This document shows positions 34,501 to 43,898 of a stretch of DNA of 64,000 bases, in pieces. Source of the stretch: Diadophis punctatus similis (lineage: Eukaryota; Chordata; Lepidosauria; Squamata; Dipsadidae). The stretch is taken from positions 37,339,480-37,403,479 of the forward strand of contig JALIGW010000005.1 in NCBI GenBank assembly GCA_023053685.1. Reading direction: 5' to 3'. Both the position numbers and the translations under genes were made by a program. The first letter of the stretch is position 1; every line of letters begins with the position of its first letter. The notes under the pieces were generated by a model that was given only the letters and a program-made list of their open reading frames with translations, had not been told where the DNA came from and made no database searches.

Positions 34501-35737
34501 TCAATTGCCCATACTATTTCTTTTTACTGTCTCTTTTACTCTTCCCAGTTGATTCTTTGCATTCTGTATTGATCTAAATCCATTGTGCATTTCTAGGAGT
34601 GAAAGTGAGGCATCTTTGAAGGAGATAGGAAAGTAGGATACTGAAAAATATTTCTTTATTATGTATTTGGCAATCTAAAATGTTAAAGTTTGAGCTCATT
34701 TAAGAAAGCTTTAATGCCTTAATAGATCAAGGTACAAAAGAAACTTACTAAAGAACAAAATCAGGAATATGTAAGAATTGCATTTTCTTTTAGGAGGGGA
34801 GAAGAATCAAAACAAGATGGGATAAGAATGACCTTGCATATTGTCTTTCCTCATCAGTGAGTCATAGATACTGCTCAATAGATACCTCTACCAGTCACAA
34901 TGGAATGCTTATCCTATAATATTTATTATATTTGTTGAAGAAACACACACATTTTTGCAATGTTACTTGTGCTGCTTTAAAAAAATACAAAAAGAATAAG
35001 TCTGCCTTGTGGCTTAGGATATCTACTGGAATTCCCGATAGATATACTAAGCCACAAGAATATCAGATTACCAGTACTTCTTTTCCTGAACAAAAGTTAC
35101 AAAAACCCTTACACCAAGATGCAAATATTTCACACCCACTTACAATGTACCCCACCTAAAAGCTAAGAAATAGTACCAATTATGTGATGAATGAGCACCA
35201 ACCATCTGGATTTTTTTTTTCAAACAACGTGCTTCCCTCTCCCTATCGCCATCCATTTTTTCCTCTTATTAGAAAGAAAGTATCCTAAGTGGAATGCAAT
35301 TACTCCTGATTATTCACTTCTTTGTTTAAAACATAGACTTTCATGTCTGAAAGTAACAAATACAAGAATCAGGACATGATGTTCTTAAGTTAGTCATATA
35401 TTCCTTACTATTAGTACTAAAAGGGAAGAATGAAAGTGCCAAACCTTTAGATGCCAGCCTCCTAACTGAATCATGGGTTCTGTAGTTGCACCAGTAAGAC
35501 TATGTAAGAATTCTATTCTTTAAGAAAGAAAGGACAATAGTCCACCATTTGTAATCCCATGCTTGCTTTCTATTTGCAGATGCTGAAAAAGGGTGCCACC
35601 TTCGTCACATACTCAGTTGTGTTCAGCAAAGCTATAATCCTTATATCACTGAAGCTGTTGTCCGTTGTCTCCTTGATTGGTTGGAGATCAACAGTGAAGT
35701 TGTCACTACCATGGAAGAATACTATACAGTCTTTTAA
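15348..35737 (+). CDS. STN1: STN1 (OBFC1), CST complex subunit: full spliced coding region, nine coding exons
   Basis: Nine exons (15348-15480, 18169-18264, 21729-21800, 22429-22599, 22819-22930, 24371-24530, 32861-32983, 34258-34330, 35580-35737) join without a frame error to 1098 nt, 365 residues plus stop. Human STN1 has 368. The N-terminal half is the OB fold; it contains [41 protein letters not shown] and YYKVDDP. The C-terminal half is the tandem winged-helix region ending EEYYTVF. STN1 joins CTC1 and TEN1 in the CST complex, which binds single-stranded DNA, recruits DNA polymerase alpha-primase for telomeric C-strand fill-in and limits telomerase. Arg140 and Asp162 align with human Arg135 and Asp157, the sites changed in Coats plus, and both are retained. 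The start codon gives the same N-terminal length as human. The gene looks intact. Confidence 0.96.
15720..16709. mobile_element. Mariner-like MITE, CCGTATTTTTCGG family, about 990 bp, with nested SINE
   Basis: Bordered by TA; ends accgtatttttcggagtata and tatactccgaaaaatacggt, in the same orientation as the copy at 14259. The right end has the ggtgcgtcttatactccg block twice in tandem. The interior contains a tRNA-derived SINE at about 16048. Together with the 14259 copy it brackets the first STN1 coding exon. Confidence 0.85.
16048..16135 (+). mobile_element. tRNA-derived SINE head
   Basis: Box A-like tggctcagcgatagagc (from 16057) and box B-like ggttgtgagttctatcc (from 16092) have the spacing of a tRNA. 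No CCA-ready acceptor stem or clean cloverleaf closes the unit, so this is a SINE promoter region and not a tRNA gene. Its tail after 16135 is unclear. Confidence 0.6.
16710..18168 (+). other. STN1: STN1 intron 2, unannotated part
   Basis: AT-rich with short A/T repeats; I see no exon or recognisable repeat. Confidence 0.6.
18169..18264 (+). CDS. STN1: STN1 coding exon 2
   Basis: Acceptor ttttttcctaag|gt, donor gag|gtaatt. The 96 nt (phase 1 in and out) encode [20 protein letters not shown] and onward to ICG, the first OB-fold strands. Confidence 0.95.
18389..18734. mobile_element. hAT-type MITE (CAGGGGTGGGTTC family), 346 bp, 8-bp TSD
   Basis: Begins CAGGGGTGGGTTCTAAC, ends GGAACCCACCTCTG, flanked by gtctcagt at 18381-18388 and 18735-18742. 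The interior has A-rich and CpG-rich parts and no ORF. A second copy in inverse orientation lies at 21291 in the same intron. Confidence 0.93.
19378..19620 (-). repeat. (TTTA)n(TTTG)n microsatellite joined to a LINE 3' tail
   Basis: About 60 bp of TTTA, 45 bp of TTTG, then TTTA again (19378-19499) are followed by tatgccgctcaatctcgcct and an A-rich run. The gccgc motif next to a TAAA-type repeat is the same arrangement as the L2-like 3' ends at 42001-42078 and 43899-44020, here in minus orientation. Confidence 0.75.
19906..20110 (-). mobile_element. CR1-like LINE 3' end with (AATAG)n tail array
   Basis: About 18 copies of gaata/AATAG (19906-19995) abut a roughly 115-bp LINE 3' end (ttctttattggccaagtgtg onward). 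The same junction with fewer units is at 24825-24840, showing that the microsatellite grew from the element's tail. Confidence 0.88.
20111..21290 (+). other. STN1: STN1 intron 3, unannotated part
   Basis: No exon, RNA gene or clear repeat recognised. Confidence 0.55.
21291..21669. mobile_element. hAT-type MITE (CAGGGGTGGGTTC family), 379 bp, 8-bp TSD
   Basis: Begins CAGGGGTGGGTTTCTCCC, ends GTGGAACCCACCCCTG, flanked by gatcaagg at 21283-21290 and 21670-21677. Its left end matches the reverse complement of the right end of the 18389 copy, so the two are inverted. It ends about 60 bp before STN1 coding exon 3. Confidence 0.93.
21729..21800 (+). CDS. STN1: STN1 coding exon 3
   Basis: Acceptor ttcttttccag|tg, donor tcag|gtaata. 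The 72 nt (phase 1) encode [20 protein letters not shown] and the start of a variable acidic/basic linker. Confidence 0.95.
22429..22599 (+). CDS. STN1: STN1 coding exon 4
   Basis: Acceptor ctctgcag|at. The 171 nt encode the diverged loop ([11 protein letters not shown]) then the conserved [20 protein letters not shown]. The donor must be tatt|gtgggt at 22600: joining there gives YYKVDDP as in other STN1 proteins. The more obvious gtaatt 4 nt downstream would create a stop codon. Confidence 0.92.
22819..22930 (+). CDS. STN1: STN1 coding exon 5
   Basis: Acceptor atcttttcag|at, donor cagtg|gtcagt. The 112 nt (phase 1 in, 2 out) encode [20 protein letters not shown] and the following PEETQ, the end of the OB fold. 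Confidence 0.94.
23984..24213 (-). mobile_element. tRNA-derived SINE (squamate type)
   Basis: On the minus strand the unit starts gagctgaagtggtgcagtgg with degenerate box A/B, followed by the body gactcagccttccatccttc and the 3' part gcggtatataagaaaagtgc. I recognise the overall layout as a common squamate SINE. It is diverged and therefore old. It lies in STN1 intron 5, about 160 bp before exon 6. Confidence 0.8.
24213..24300 (+). repeat. AT-rich tandem repeat, 24-bp unit
   Basis: Unit taaattattaaaataaatta plus aaac, about 3.5 copies, immediately after the SINE head. It leaves the acceptor of STN1 coding exon 6 in an A/T-rich context. Confidence 0.85.
24371..24530 (+). CDS. STN1: STN1 coding exon 6
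   Basis: Acceptor ctattaatag|t, donor gagcaa|gtgagt. The 160 nt encode the linker and the first winged-helix segment ([20 protein letters not shown]). The acceptor lacks a strong pyrimidine tract because an AT-rich tandem repeat and a SINE lie immediately upstream. Confidence 0.94.
24825..27495 (-). mobile_element. CR1-superfamily LINE (CR1/Rex1-like), 2.7 kb, decayed
   Basis: On the minus strand an APE endonuclease start is visible ([16 protein letters not shown], then [12 protein letters not shown] and GFQILRADR, 27470-27250). A reverse transcriptase follows ([32 protein letters not shown] near 25990; catalytic ADDTTAI near 25810) and a C-terminal part ([20 protein letters not shown] near 25420). 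The frame is interrupted many times. The 3' end is at 24840, followed by three AATAG units. The 5' end is truncated within the endonuclease. It occupies much of STN1 intron 6, antisense to the gene. Confidence 0.85.
27496..29417 (+). other. STN1: STN1 intron 6, unannotated part with (CA)n
   Basis: A (CA)n tract lies at 28481-28522, preceded by gcgcaagcgtgcgcgcatg. The remainder shows no exon or identifiable repeat. Confidence 0.6.
29418..29684. mobile_element. hAT-like MITE (CAGGGGTGAAATCC family), 267 bp
   Basis: Begins CAGGGGTGAAATCCAGC, ends ttggatttcaccactg. Inside, ccaccaagcca-type units repeat in tandem (about 29593-29650) and a 49-bp block is duplicated near the left end. The flanks share ctaatc, but no perfect 8-bp duplication remains. 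Confidence 0.8.
30500..31153 (-). mobile_element. Diverged element of the 'ctcgacttacaac' family
   Basis: On the minus strand it begins like acagatagtccttgatttac and carries family blocks (catgtgatc, cttggcagctgg, cttaacaatcatg). The 30660-30900 interior is G-rich and unrelated to the other copies. Old and degenerate. Confidence 0.65.
31154..32860 (+). other. STN1: STN1 intron 6, distal part
   Basis: No repeat family, exon or RNA gene recognised. Confidence 0.6.
32861..32983 (+). CDS. STN1: STN1 coding exon 7
   Basis: Acceptor ttttcccatcag|aca, donor tattat|gtaagt. The 123 nt (phase 0) encode a winged-helix segment with [18 protein letters not shown] and ending NMYY. Confidence 0.95.
33511..33617. 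repeat. (CTTC)n/(CCTC)n microsatellite
   Basis: About 70 bp of CTTC grading into CCCT, in STN1 intron 7. The long open frames on both strands across it are products of the repeat. Confidence 0.97.
34258..34330 (+). CDS. STN1: STN1 coding exon 8
   Basis: Acceptor ttatattttag|gtt, donor caaaat|gtaagt. The 73 nt encode [20 protein letters not shown] then KRPK, with a split Tyr codon at the junction. Confidence 0.95.
34331..35579 (+). other. STN1: STN1 intron 8
   Basis: 1249 bp bounded by the exon 8 donor and the terminal exon acceptor; nothing recognisable inside. Confidence 0.8.
35580..35737 (+). CDS. STN1: STN1 coding exon 9 (terminal)
   Basis: Acceptor gctttctatttgcag|at. The 158 nt include the TAA at 35735-35737. 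Encodes [16 protein letters not shown], then [20 protein letters not shown] and the final Phe, matching the C-terminal winged helix that contacts CTC1/TEN1-side partners in the family. Confidence 0.95.
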
Positions 35738-36096
35738 TCTAAGGGAATGGAAGCCTGGAGTCAAACATTATCCAGTGATCTACAACATCAAAGATTTTAC
35801 TGTGTACCTGCTCAGCTATTTTTCTAATTTAGGTGGTGATGCAGAATACAAATCATTTTATTTTGTGGTATTCCCAGTAGATATCATTGTCTGAAGCATT
35901 TCTCCTTTCTCTGAAGAGGAAAAGGTACTAAGCAGTCATATAAAATTGTGCTGCAACTGCCCCCTTGTGGTTGGATAGAATTAAAAAGAACAAACTTTGC
36001 CTTTGGACCACATAGTTTAAAAAAGCCAACAGAAAGTATGTGCAGGGAAGAGTAGTTTGATTTGTTTAACTTTCTGCCAGAGACCAACAACACAAA

Positions 36097-36102
36097 AATA
36101 AA
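36097..36102 (+). terminator. STN1: Candidate STN1 poly(A) signal AATAAA
   Basis: First canonical hexamer after the stop codon, 360 nt downstream of it. Confidence 0.45.
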
Positions 36103-36642
36103 ATTCCAAAGATGACAATACAAAAAAGTGAAAATGATAAGTCAGACAAAAAAAAAAGGTAGAGGAATAACGTGACATAGCCAAGTTATTTATTGAACAA
36201 TTTGTGGATATAATTCCTCATTTAGCAAGGAATAGTGTTCTGGACACTGTGAAGGATATCAGAGATTCCTTGTTTCAGTTCTGCATTATATTGGCTCCCT
36301 CAAAACTTATTGAAATTAAGTATTAAATTGAGAAGCTATGCTGTTTAAAATCTAGGATCCTTTTTTCCGCACAAGTTGAAAAACATCCAGCAGAATCAAA
36401 ATGGTGTAAGAACTATCAATTTACCCCAAAATCTAAGGTGACAGCTTCATATGAACCCCTATAGAAACAGTCCAAATTCCAATTACAAGAAAGAATTGGG
36501 CATATTCTGAGGCATTCAGACAGGATTTTAAAAATGTTGATTGGATTTCTTTATTCTTTCTTATTTGAAGAGGCAAACCTAAGGATATTAATGTCATTAG
36601 GCATATGGTTATTGTCTCTGCTGTCTGTAAAGTTCAAAACTG

Positions 36643-36648
36643 AATAAA
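36643..36648 (+). terminator. STN1: Alternative STN1 poly(A) signal AATAAA
   Basis: Second canonical hexamer, followed by the T/G-containing stretch gtttgggcccaa. Confidence 0.4.
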
Positions 36649-36779
36649 TAAGTTTGGGCCCAATTAGAACCAGATTTCTGTTGTTTCCACCACAATATAG
36701 AGAATGAAAAAATGATTCCTAAAAGAGTCAATCATGGTATTATTTTATTTTACAACAATTAGTTCAACTAGCTAAGCTT

Positions 36780-37130
36780 TTGGTTGAAAATCCTCTTTTA
36801 TCTCAAGAGAGTTGACTCATGAGATTGGTTCATATCAGCAATTGATGGACCCAGGTGAGTTTCAGACGGACTGGGATATTCCTACTGGTCTGCTGCACGG
36901 TCCATCTGAAGTTTCAGTTGCCATTTGGAATAAGAGGGTGGTTGAGGCATTGGATCAGATTGCACCTATGCAACTTCTTCCCTTCTTGTGGATCCCATTA
37001 GTCCCTGTAGTTCACAGAAGAGTTAAGAGAGTTGAAATGAGAGAAGAGACATATAGAGTCTTGTTGGAATTCAATGGGACAAACTCAACCAAACATGGGT
37101 TTCAGTCACTATTAAGGTCTGCCTTGTAAC
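36780..37130 (+). pseudogene. Possible L2-like LINE ORF remnant
   Basis: An open frame of 105 codons (36812-37129) contains EALDQIAPMQLLP, reminiscent of the linker between endonuclease and RT in L2/CR1-type ORF2 proteins. Nothing catalytic is visible, so the call is tentative; it could equally be unannotated intergenic DNA. Confidence 0.25.
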
Positions 37131-39829
37131 AGTATGGGTGGCAAAGCATCAGTACCCTCTTTCCCATTTCTTACCTAAATAAGCAGAATTCAAATACTGT
37201 TTCATTTTCTCTCTCAATGCTAGCATGTTTGCACAGTACTCATCCATAGTTAAATAAATCATAGCTAACTGAATTAAGTTGTCTAGGTTCATGTGACATA
37301 CTAGACCATAAATTAACCAGACATGGTGCTTTGCCCAACAGAGTATTGTAAAAAATAGTTCTTTGGCTTGTGGCTCCATATGTCACACAAATTCAGCCAT
37401 GTTTTCACTAACTGAATTATTTTAGGAAGCCAGTGTAAAGATTGTAGCTAAAATAATCTCATGAGCAATATTGCAACAGAATGTTGGATCTATTTTTGTC
37501 AGAGTCCCTTACAGAAGGATATCCTCTTCCTGAAAAAAGAAGAAGAAGCAAAGATAGGTTCGTAAAATGACCACAGTTTAACACTTACATCCTTTCATCA
37601 GGTTTTCAGTAGGTAAGAGCTGTGTTCCAAGTTATGCCATCGGTTGAGAGTTAATTTGTTTCATCCACAAATCTGATTTTGTCACCAAAAGCCCTTTGTA
37701 TGTCTTCTAAAAGCCACTGGTCTTCTACAATGTATGATCCAAAGTGAAAAAAAAACCCTTCAAGTCTGTTGTCGGACTGTATGGAAGACAGATTTCCTAA
37801 ATAAAGGTTCAGATCTCTCTCTTAAAATATTTAAAATTTTAACACTTAACTTTTAAATTACCAAGTATTTTCTTATTTAATATCTACTGTAGCATCTAAT
37901 AATCAGGAAGTTTAGTTTCCCTTTCTTTTGTAATACAGTATCAGGGATGTTCATAAAAACAATTTAGTCAGGGAAAAACATTGGTGCTATTCTGAAATTT
38001 AAAGTTGTGGCTCCATTTCATTATCTTTGTAACCTTGATGACAAAAGCACATACATCATCATGCACTTTTATTCTTCCATAGAAATTGGATTCTCAAGGA
38101 ATGGAATGGTAATCTGTTTTATGAGTTGGTAATTATCTTAACAGAAACAAAAGTAACCTAACTTACAAATATGTATATTGCCACAGTGTGGTGCTGTTGA
38201 AACAAACTTGGAAAACTTATATTTAATACAGGAGTTTCTTTATATATATCATGGAACTTATATTTTGTAATGAAGTTTCTTTAGGTATTTAAATGTTTAA
38301 TTATTTAAATACATATTTAAATTTAAGGTGATTTTCCATGTTCAAAATTTGACCTGTATGTACTTCATGACTGAGAAAGATATGCTTCTTGAAACTTTAG
38401 TTACTATATTTAAAAAAATCTGGCTTTTAAATTTCCTTTTGCAAAAGCACACTGCGAAGAGCTTTAATATATTTAGGATATATCCTTCTACTAAACTGCA
38501 TTTTCAATATTGATTTTTTTTCTAGTCTGGTTTTTGAATTTGTATTTTATATATGTAGATATAATGGATATAAAAAAATTTGCACACCTCTGTGAAAATG
38601 CCTTTCCATCTTTAATGTAACATATAAGCTGTACAATCCAGTTTATAGAAAGATATTAGTCTTACTAGAGAGATACTATGACCCCTTGTATTGTACCTGG
38701 TTTTTTAATTAATGATTTTTATTTATTTATTAAATTTGTTTGCCACCCATCTCACCATGAAGTGATTTTTCATACTTTCATAAAGCAATACAGTGGAGGC
38801 CTGGCTGTTCTTATTTTCCACCATTTCCTGATTAAATTCTCAATTTGCAAAATTTGCAATTTGCAATAGAGCTGGGTTAAATCAATATATTCTTCCCTAT
38901 GGATACTTTCATATACAATGTATCATTTTCTCTTCCTCCTTCCTCAATAAAATAAAACAGTAAAACAATTTTGCAATTTCCTTCAGAACCGAGACTTTAA
39001 TTCATTTTATTTTAATTTGATGTAAATACCTGGCTAACCTTTCTCTTAAACTTTGGATATTAGACCCCTTTCCCCACCTATATTTCACTCATCTATAAAA
39101 CCCAATCACTGTGACAGGTGCAAAAGATTGGGAAAGGAGGGGATAGCCTAACATTAATTATTAATTCTATTAAAAGCCAAATAAAAATATTTTGTTGGGT
39201 TTAACTTCCTGTTGAAATAAGATAGTGAGGGGTATGAACTGAGTGTTTATAATTTTGTATTCCATGAAAGGTAACTTTATATTAGCCAATTGTAATTAAC
39301 TAATTGCGTTACATTCAGTTATCTACACTCTTCTGAATAGACAAATGCTGTAACTTTACTCCCGACGCCTTGCATTTTAAATTACATATTTCTGTATTGG
39401 CCTTGGAAACTTAGACTGAGATTCAATTAGATGCCATACAAAATATGCTCAAATTATTTATATGCTTGCAATTAAATTAATTAAATAAAAATTAGCTAGT
39501 TTATAGTCTATAAAAGGTCTATAACCCCCCTTTTTTTAAAGTAGCCATGGCATAAGAATTGGGACCAGACCAAATAGATTTTGGAGGATACAATGCCTAT
39601 GTTCATACAAAACACTAAACTATGCACTGCTATTAATAAACTAGTTTGCTGTGTTTATACAATATGATTGTTAAAAGAGCCGAAGAATCAAACCAATTTC
39701 TGGCTTAAACTGATACATACCAAGTGGGTTGTTTAGTTTTTGCTTTGTTATTGTGAATTGTCCATGTAACTTTCGTTGGTTATTTCTAAATTTCAATCAT
39801 TTCCTTCCTGAACCAAATATAAAGGAGGT
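37131..39829. other. Intergenic, no gene seen
   Basis: AT-rich. A weak LINE-tail-like stretch (tttatttatttattaaattt, then gccacccatctcacc) occurs at about 38715-38760 in minus orientation. Otherwise nothing recognised. Confidence 0.5.
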
Positions 39830-40205
39830 GCTTATCCTTGATTTACCACTGATTTAATGACGTTTCAGTGTTATGATGGCCTTGGAAAGTAGGCTTTGCA
39901 GCCTGGCCATCATAAAATGTATTGCCAACCCCCCAGTTACATGACTCCATTTCAGGTGCTTGGCAACTGGTTCACATTTATGACTTGCAGCATACTGAAG
40001 TCACATGACCATGATTTGCAATGCTTTTCTCCAGCAAAAAATGCCCATTTGGGAGAATGGATTTAGATTTAAGACTCTGTGATTCGGACTAATGACTGTG
40101 TGATTGGATTAATGATTTCCGTAAAAAGTAAAATGAGACTTATGATTGTTATGATTTATAAATGAAAATCCTGTCCCAATTGCAGTTGGATACAAGGACT
40201 ATCTG
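39830..40205 (+). mobile_element. Diverged element of the 'ctcgacttacaac' family
   Basis: Carries the family blocks tgcttggcaactggttca (near 39957) and tcacatgaccatgat, and ends ggatacaaggactatctgt (40189). Strongly mutated. Confidence 0.6.
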
Positions 40206-40831
40206 TTTCAGTTATCTTTGCTGTGATGTCTTACAATATGTTTCTTTATGTCACCACTCTCTCTTAGGAGATGCTCAAATGAGTTGTGAGAGAGACAGAC
40301 AAAATAGCCTAGAGACATGCCAACAGAATCTTGAAGGCAAATCTTCCCCATCCCTGTGCAATGTTCTGATTGGTGGAAGTTAGACTACTGGGTGGTGACT
40401 CTGTAAAGGGGATGGCAATGAAGCCAGAAGAGACAAACAATAATCTTGCCTGTAATGAGTGTCATATTCATAGATCAAGACGATAACCCAGAAGCAATGA
40501 GGCAGGATATGATAGGGTTGGGATAAAAATGGCAAATATTATGACAGCACCATTAAGCGCCATCTCTAGATGGGTGAATAGCATTTTAACTCTGTGGTGG
40601 AAGAAATGCTCTAAGACAGCATTGGCACCTAACTAAATATTTATAATTATTTCTGCATACCAGTGGATATTAAATTTTACTTCTTTGTATAGTTTTTTAT
40701 TGCTTTTTCCTCTAAGAACGTCTATATTTTTATAGCACAGCAAATATATCTTGAAGACCAGAGGACTTTCTTTGAGGTAGATCATACAATAGCTTCCCCC
40801 CCCCAGGGAAAAAAACTATGCAGGTGATACA

Positions 40832-41000
40832 CAGGTAGTCCTCGACTTACAACAGCTCATTTAGTGATTTTTCAAAGTTACAACGGTTGACTTACAACCA
40901 TTTTTCACACTTATGATCACTGCAGCATCCCCATGGTCACATGATCAAAATTCAGATGCTTGGCAACTGGTTCATATTTATGATGGTCAAGGTGCCTATT
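40832..41000 (+). mobile_element. Left part of a 'caggtagtcctcgacttac' element
   Basis: Begins caggtagtcctcgacttaca (40832), followed by tttagtga, acttatgatcac, catggtcacatgatcaaaat and gatgcttggcaactggttca. Only the left half is present. The same order is seen in the 62894 copy. The inward TIR (ggactacctg type) suggests a non-autonomous DNA element. Confidence 0.75.
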
Positions 41001-41789
41001 ACTATTGGTACTACCTTTGCTTTCTTTTGCCAGAGTTTCTATGTCTATTTGCAGATATTTGCATTCTTGATGTTATCTTCTCCAGTTCCTTCTCTTCCAT
41101 TCTGCTTTCTTCATGTACTGCCATGTCCGCTATCCAGAATTTTTGCCTTTCTTATTGACAGTTGTTAAGTCTGGGGTGTATTTGTAATCAATCCATTCAA
41201 GTTGGTCTTCCTTTTCTTGCTATTTCCAGAATCATCTTGTCAATTGAGTTGATCTTTAGTTCTGCTGCTGTTTTGGGTAGTTGCCTTTCTGGTCAGATGG
41301 AAAGAGCTTGTTTTGAAGTAGATGCTTTTGAACAATATTAACTACCACACCAATTAGCAATTTGAAAGTTGTTGGTAAGCAAGTAATGATCCTTTTGTTG
41401 TATCTTTCATTATCATTATTCAATTTCACCTCCTTGCAGTGTATAGTTAAACTGCTTGGCAATAGTAAGCATAGACCAGGTAAATGTTTCAACAAAAATC
41501 CATGCAGTTCTTTACCTGGTGCTGATCAATTCTTTATTTTTCTTGCTCTTTTGTCTACCATTTCTGCTGTTACTACAAGTTCTTTCATTTAGTATTATTA
41601 AATGCATGTGCCACTCATTTCACAGTTCAAAGTGAATGAATGTAATTAAATATACAAATATACAATTATAAATATACAAACAGATTAAATTACAATAAAT
41701 TAAAATGAATTAAAAACCCATGGGTTTGAAGCAGAGAATTGGGAGTAGATATCATACAGATATATATGTACATACAGAGCAAATAAAAG
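41001..41789. other. Intergenic, no gene seen
   Basis: No recognisable coding, RNA or repeat feature apart from an A/T-rich tail-like stretch around 41640-41720. Confidence 0.5.
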
Positions 41790-42330
41790 TAGTCTTCAAC
41801 TTATGACCATTTGTTTAATTATGGTTTGGCATGATGATGATGCTGGAAAAAGTGACTTAACAACCTGTCCTCAAAGTTACATCCATCATGCTCACATGGC
41901 TCTTCCTGCAGGTGGGGTGATTGAGTGGGTTGCATGTGTGGTTTTTTTTTATTCTTTTGTTATTTTATTGTTGTTTTTATACTGTATTATAGCTGTTCTT
42001 ATATATGTTGTACGTCGCCCTGAGTCCCTAGGGAGTAGGGCGGCATATAAGAATTGCCAAATAAATACATAAATAAATGAATGATCATAATTTGTGTGCA
42101 GTTGCCTCATCCTGCAGTCACATGATCATGATGTGCACCTTCCCAGCTGGTTTCCAATAACCAAAGTCAATGAGGGAAATTGGATTCACTTCATCATGTG
42201 ATTCGCTTAATGACTCTGGTGATTCACTTAACTGCAATAAACATGATTGTAAAATTGGCTTTGGTCATGTGATGACTTAATGACAGCATCATTTAGTGAC
42301 TGAAATTCCAGACCCAATTGTTATAAGGTG
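41790..42330 (+). mobile_element. 'ctcgacttacaac' family element split by an L2-like LINE tail
   Basis: The left part (41790-41934, from agtagtcttcaacttatgac) and right part (42079-42330, with gcagtcacatgatcatgatg and ttcacttaactgcaa) belong to one copy. An inserted LINE 3' end separates them. Confidence 0.65.
41935..42078 (+). mobile_element. L2-like LINE 3' end
   Basis: T-rich run followed by gtcgccctgagtccctaggg, agtagggcggcatataag and an (AAAT)-type tail. The same 3' signature is present in reverse at 43956-44020, where it is joined to L2-like ORF sequence. Confidence 0.7.
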
Positions 42331-42754
42331 TGTATGTGTGTGTATACTGTATATATGTGTGTATGCATGTGTAAATGTATATGTAGAGCATTACTTATAT
42401 TTCTTAGTTATGAATGTGATATGTTGAACAGCAGTTTAGCAAGGCATGATCTATCTTTTAACATTCCTGATATAACAAAGCTATTGCTAGTAAATGAGTG
42501 ACTCCAAGTAATGCACAACTTATTTAATAGCACCTACCTACTAAAAAAGGGAGGGGAAAAACAGCTTCTGAGTGGACTGTTTGATGGGAGCATGAGGAAA
42601 GATCTTGATGTCTGCTTCAGGCACTGGAATTCCCTCTTTTCTTGTCTTTCAGCCAGTAGGCAAAGGCTTGTTTGTTCCTGCTTTTGGCAATTAAACCAAC
42701 TGTAAAAATGGATCTAACTGGTGAGGAAATAAATTGTGGAGATTCTTTGTAATA

Positions 42755-43627
42755 TACCGTATTTTTCGGAATATAAGACGGACCTTTTTGCCCCCCAAAA
42801 GAGGGTGGAAATGTCGGTGTGTCTTATACATTTGCAAAAATGGGGGCGTTTTTGCCTTCCCCCACCCCCTAGGAGTGCTCTGCAAGCTTCCCAAACCCTC
42901 TGCATGTCCTGTTTTTGCAAAAAAACGAGCAAAAACCAGCCGTTTGTTGCAAAAATGGGGTGTTTTTGTCTTCCCCCACCCCCTAGAAATGCTCTGCAGG
43001 CTTCCCAAATCCTCTGCATGTCCTGTTTTTGAAAAAAAATGAGTGAAAAACGGGCCATTTTTTGGCAAAAATTGGGGAGTTTTTGCCTTCCCCCACCCCC
43101 TAGGAGTGCTCTGCAGGCTTCCCAAACCTTCTGCATGCCTGTTTTTGCAAAAAAAAAAAAAAAAAAAAGCGAAAAACAAGCCATTTTTTGCAAAAACTGG
43201 GGTGTTTTGCCTTCTAATTACCCCATCTAGCATGACTGGAGGAGGAATTCTGAGAGTTGAAGTCCACTAGTCTTAAAGCTGTCAAGTTTGAAGACCCCTG
43301 GGTTAGGAGTTAAGGGTGCAAGGGTCTTCAAACTTGGCAAGTTTAAGACTTGTGGACTTCAACTCCCATTCCTGAGCTAGCATGAATGGAGGAGGAATTC
43401 TGGGAGTTGAAGTCCACTAATCTTAAAGCTGTATACATGGTTGTAAAAAGTGTACATGGTTGTAAAAAGTATACATGGTTGTAAAAAATATTCTGCTACA
43501 CTGGTATTTTATTAAATAATATATTACTACACCATTTGGTTCAGAATACTTTTTTCCTTGTTTTCCTCCTCTAAAATCTAGGTGCGTCTTATACTACGGT
43601 GCATCTTATACTCCGAAAAATACGGTA
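42755..43627. mobile_element. Mariner-like MITE, CCGTATTTTTCGG family, 873 bp, with tandem expansion
   Basis: Ends ccgtatttttcggaatataa and ttatactccgaaaaatacgg, bordered by TA (42755-42756 and 43626-43627). The interior 42840-43210 has about 3.5 copies of a roughly 120-bp unit (cttcccccaccccctaggag ... cctgtttttgcaaaaa). The 14259 copy has about 1.5 units. A nested hAT palindrome occupies 43227-43437. Open frames here come from the tandem repeat. Confidence 0.88.
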
Positions 43628-43898
43628 CTTGTATTAATTCTATTGAATTTTTAATTCATCTATATACGTGAAGTCTCTATACCCCATTCTTCAGTCTACA
43701 AGGCCCACTGAAAAGTTTACACAGTTAGGGAAAGAAAGAAAACCTAAACCAAACAGTTCCTGCTCACAGGATCAAAAAAAATATAACACGAAAGAGAGAA
43801 AAAAAATGGGAAGGGCAGAAAAGCACAAGCTCAGGCATCTAAGCTCCTCCTCCTATAAGCCATAAAATTATGGTTGCATGCAGCTTAGGCAGAGGATG

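Larger units (their letters stand above)
35738..36650 (+). other. STN1: STN1 3' UTR and candidate poly(A) signals
   Basis: Non-coding sequence after the TAA. AATAAA hexamers are at 36097-36102 and 36643-36648. Which one is used cannot be decided from sequence. No other gene feature is seen. Confidence 0.6.

Noticed and set aside
42691..43270. 180-codon repetitive open frame with four near-identical blocks, resembling a repeat protein
   Set aside because: It is the translation of tandem units inside a mariner-like MITE; frames are open on both strands and the protein has no sensible composition.
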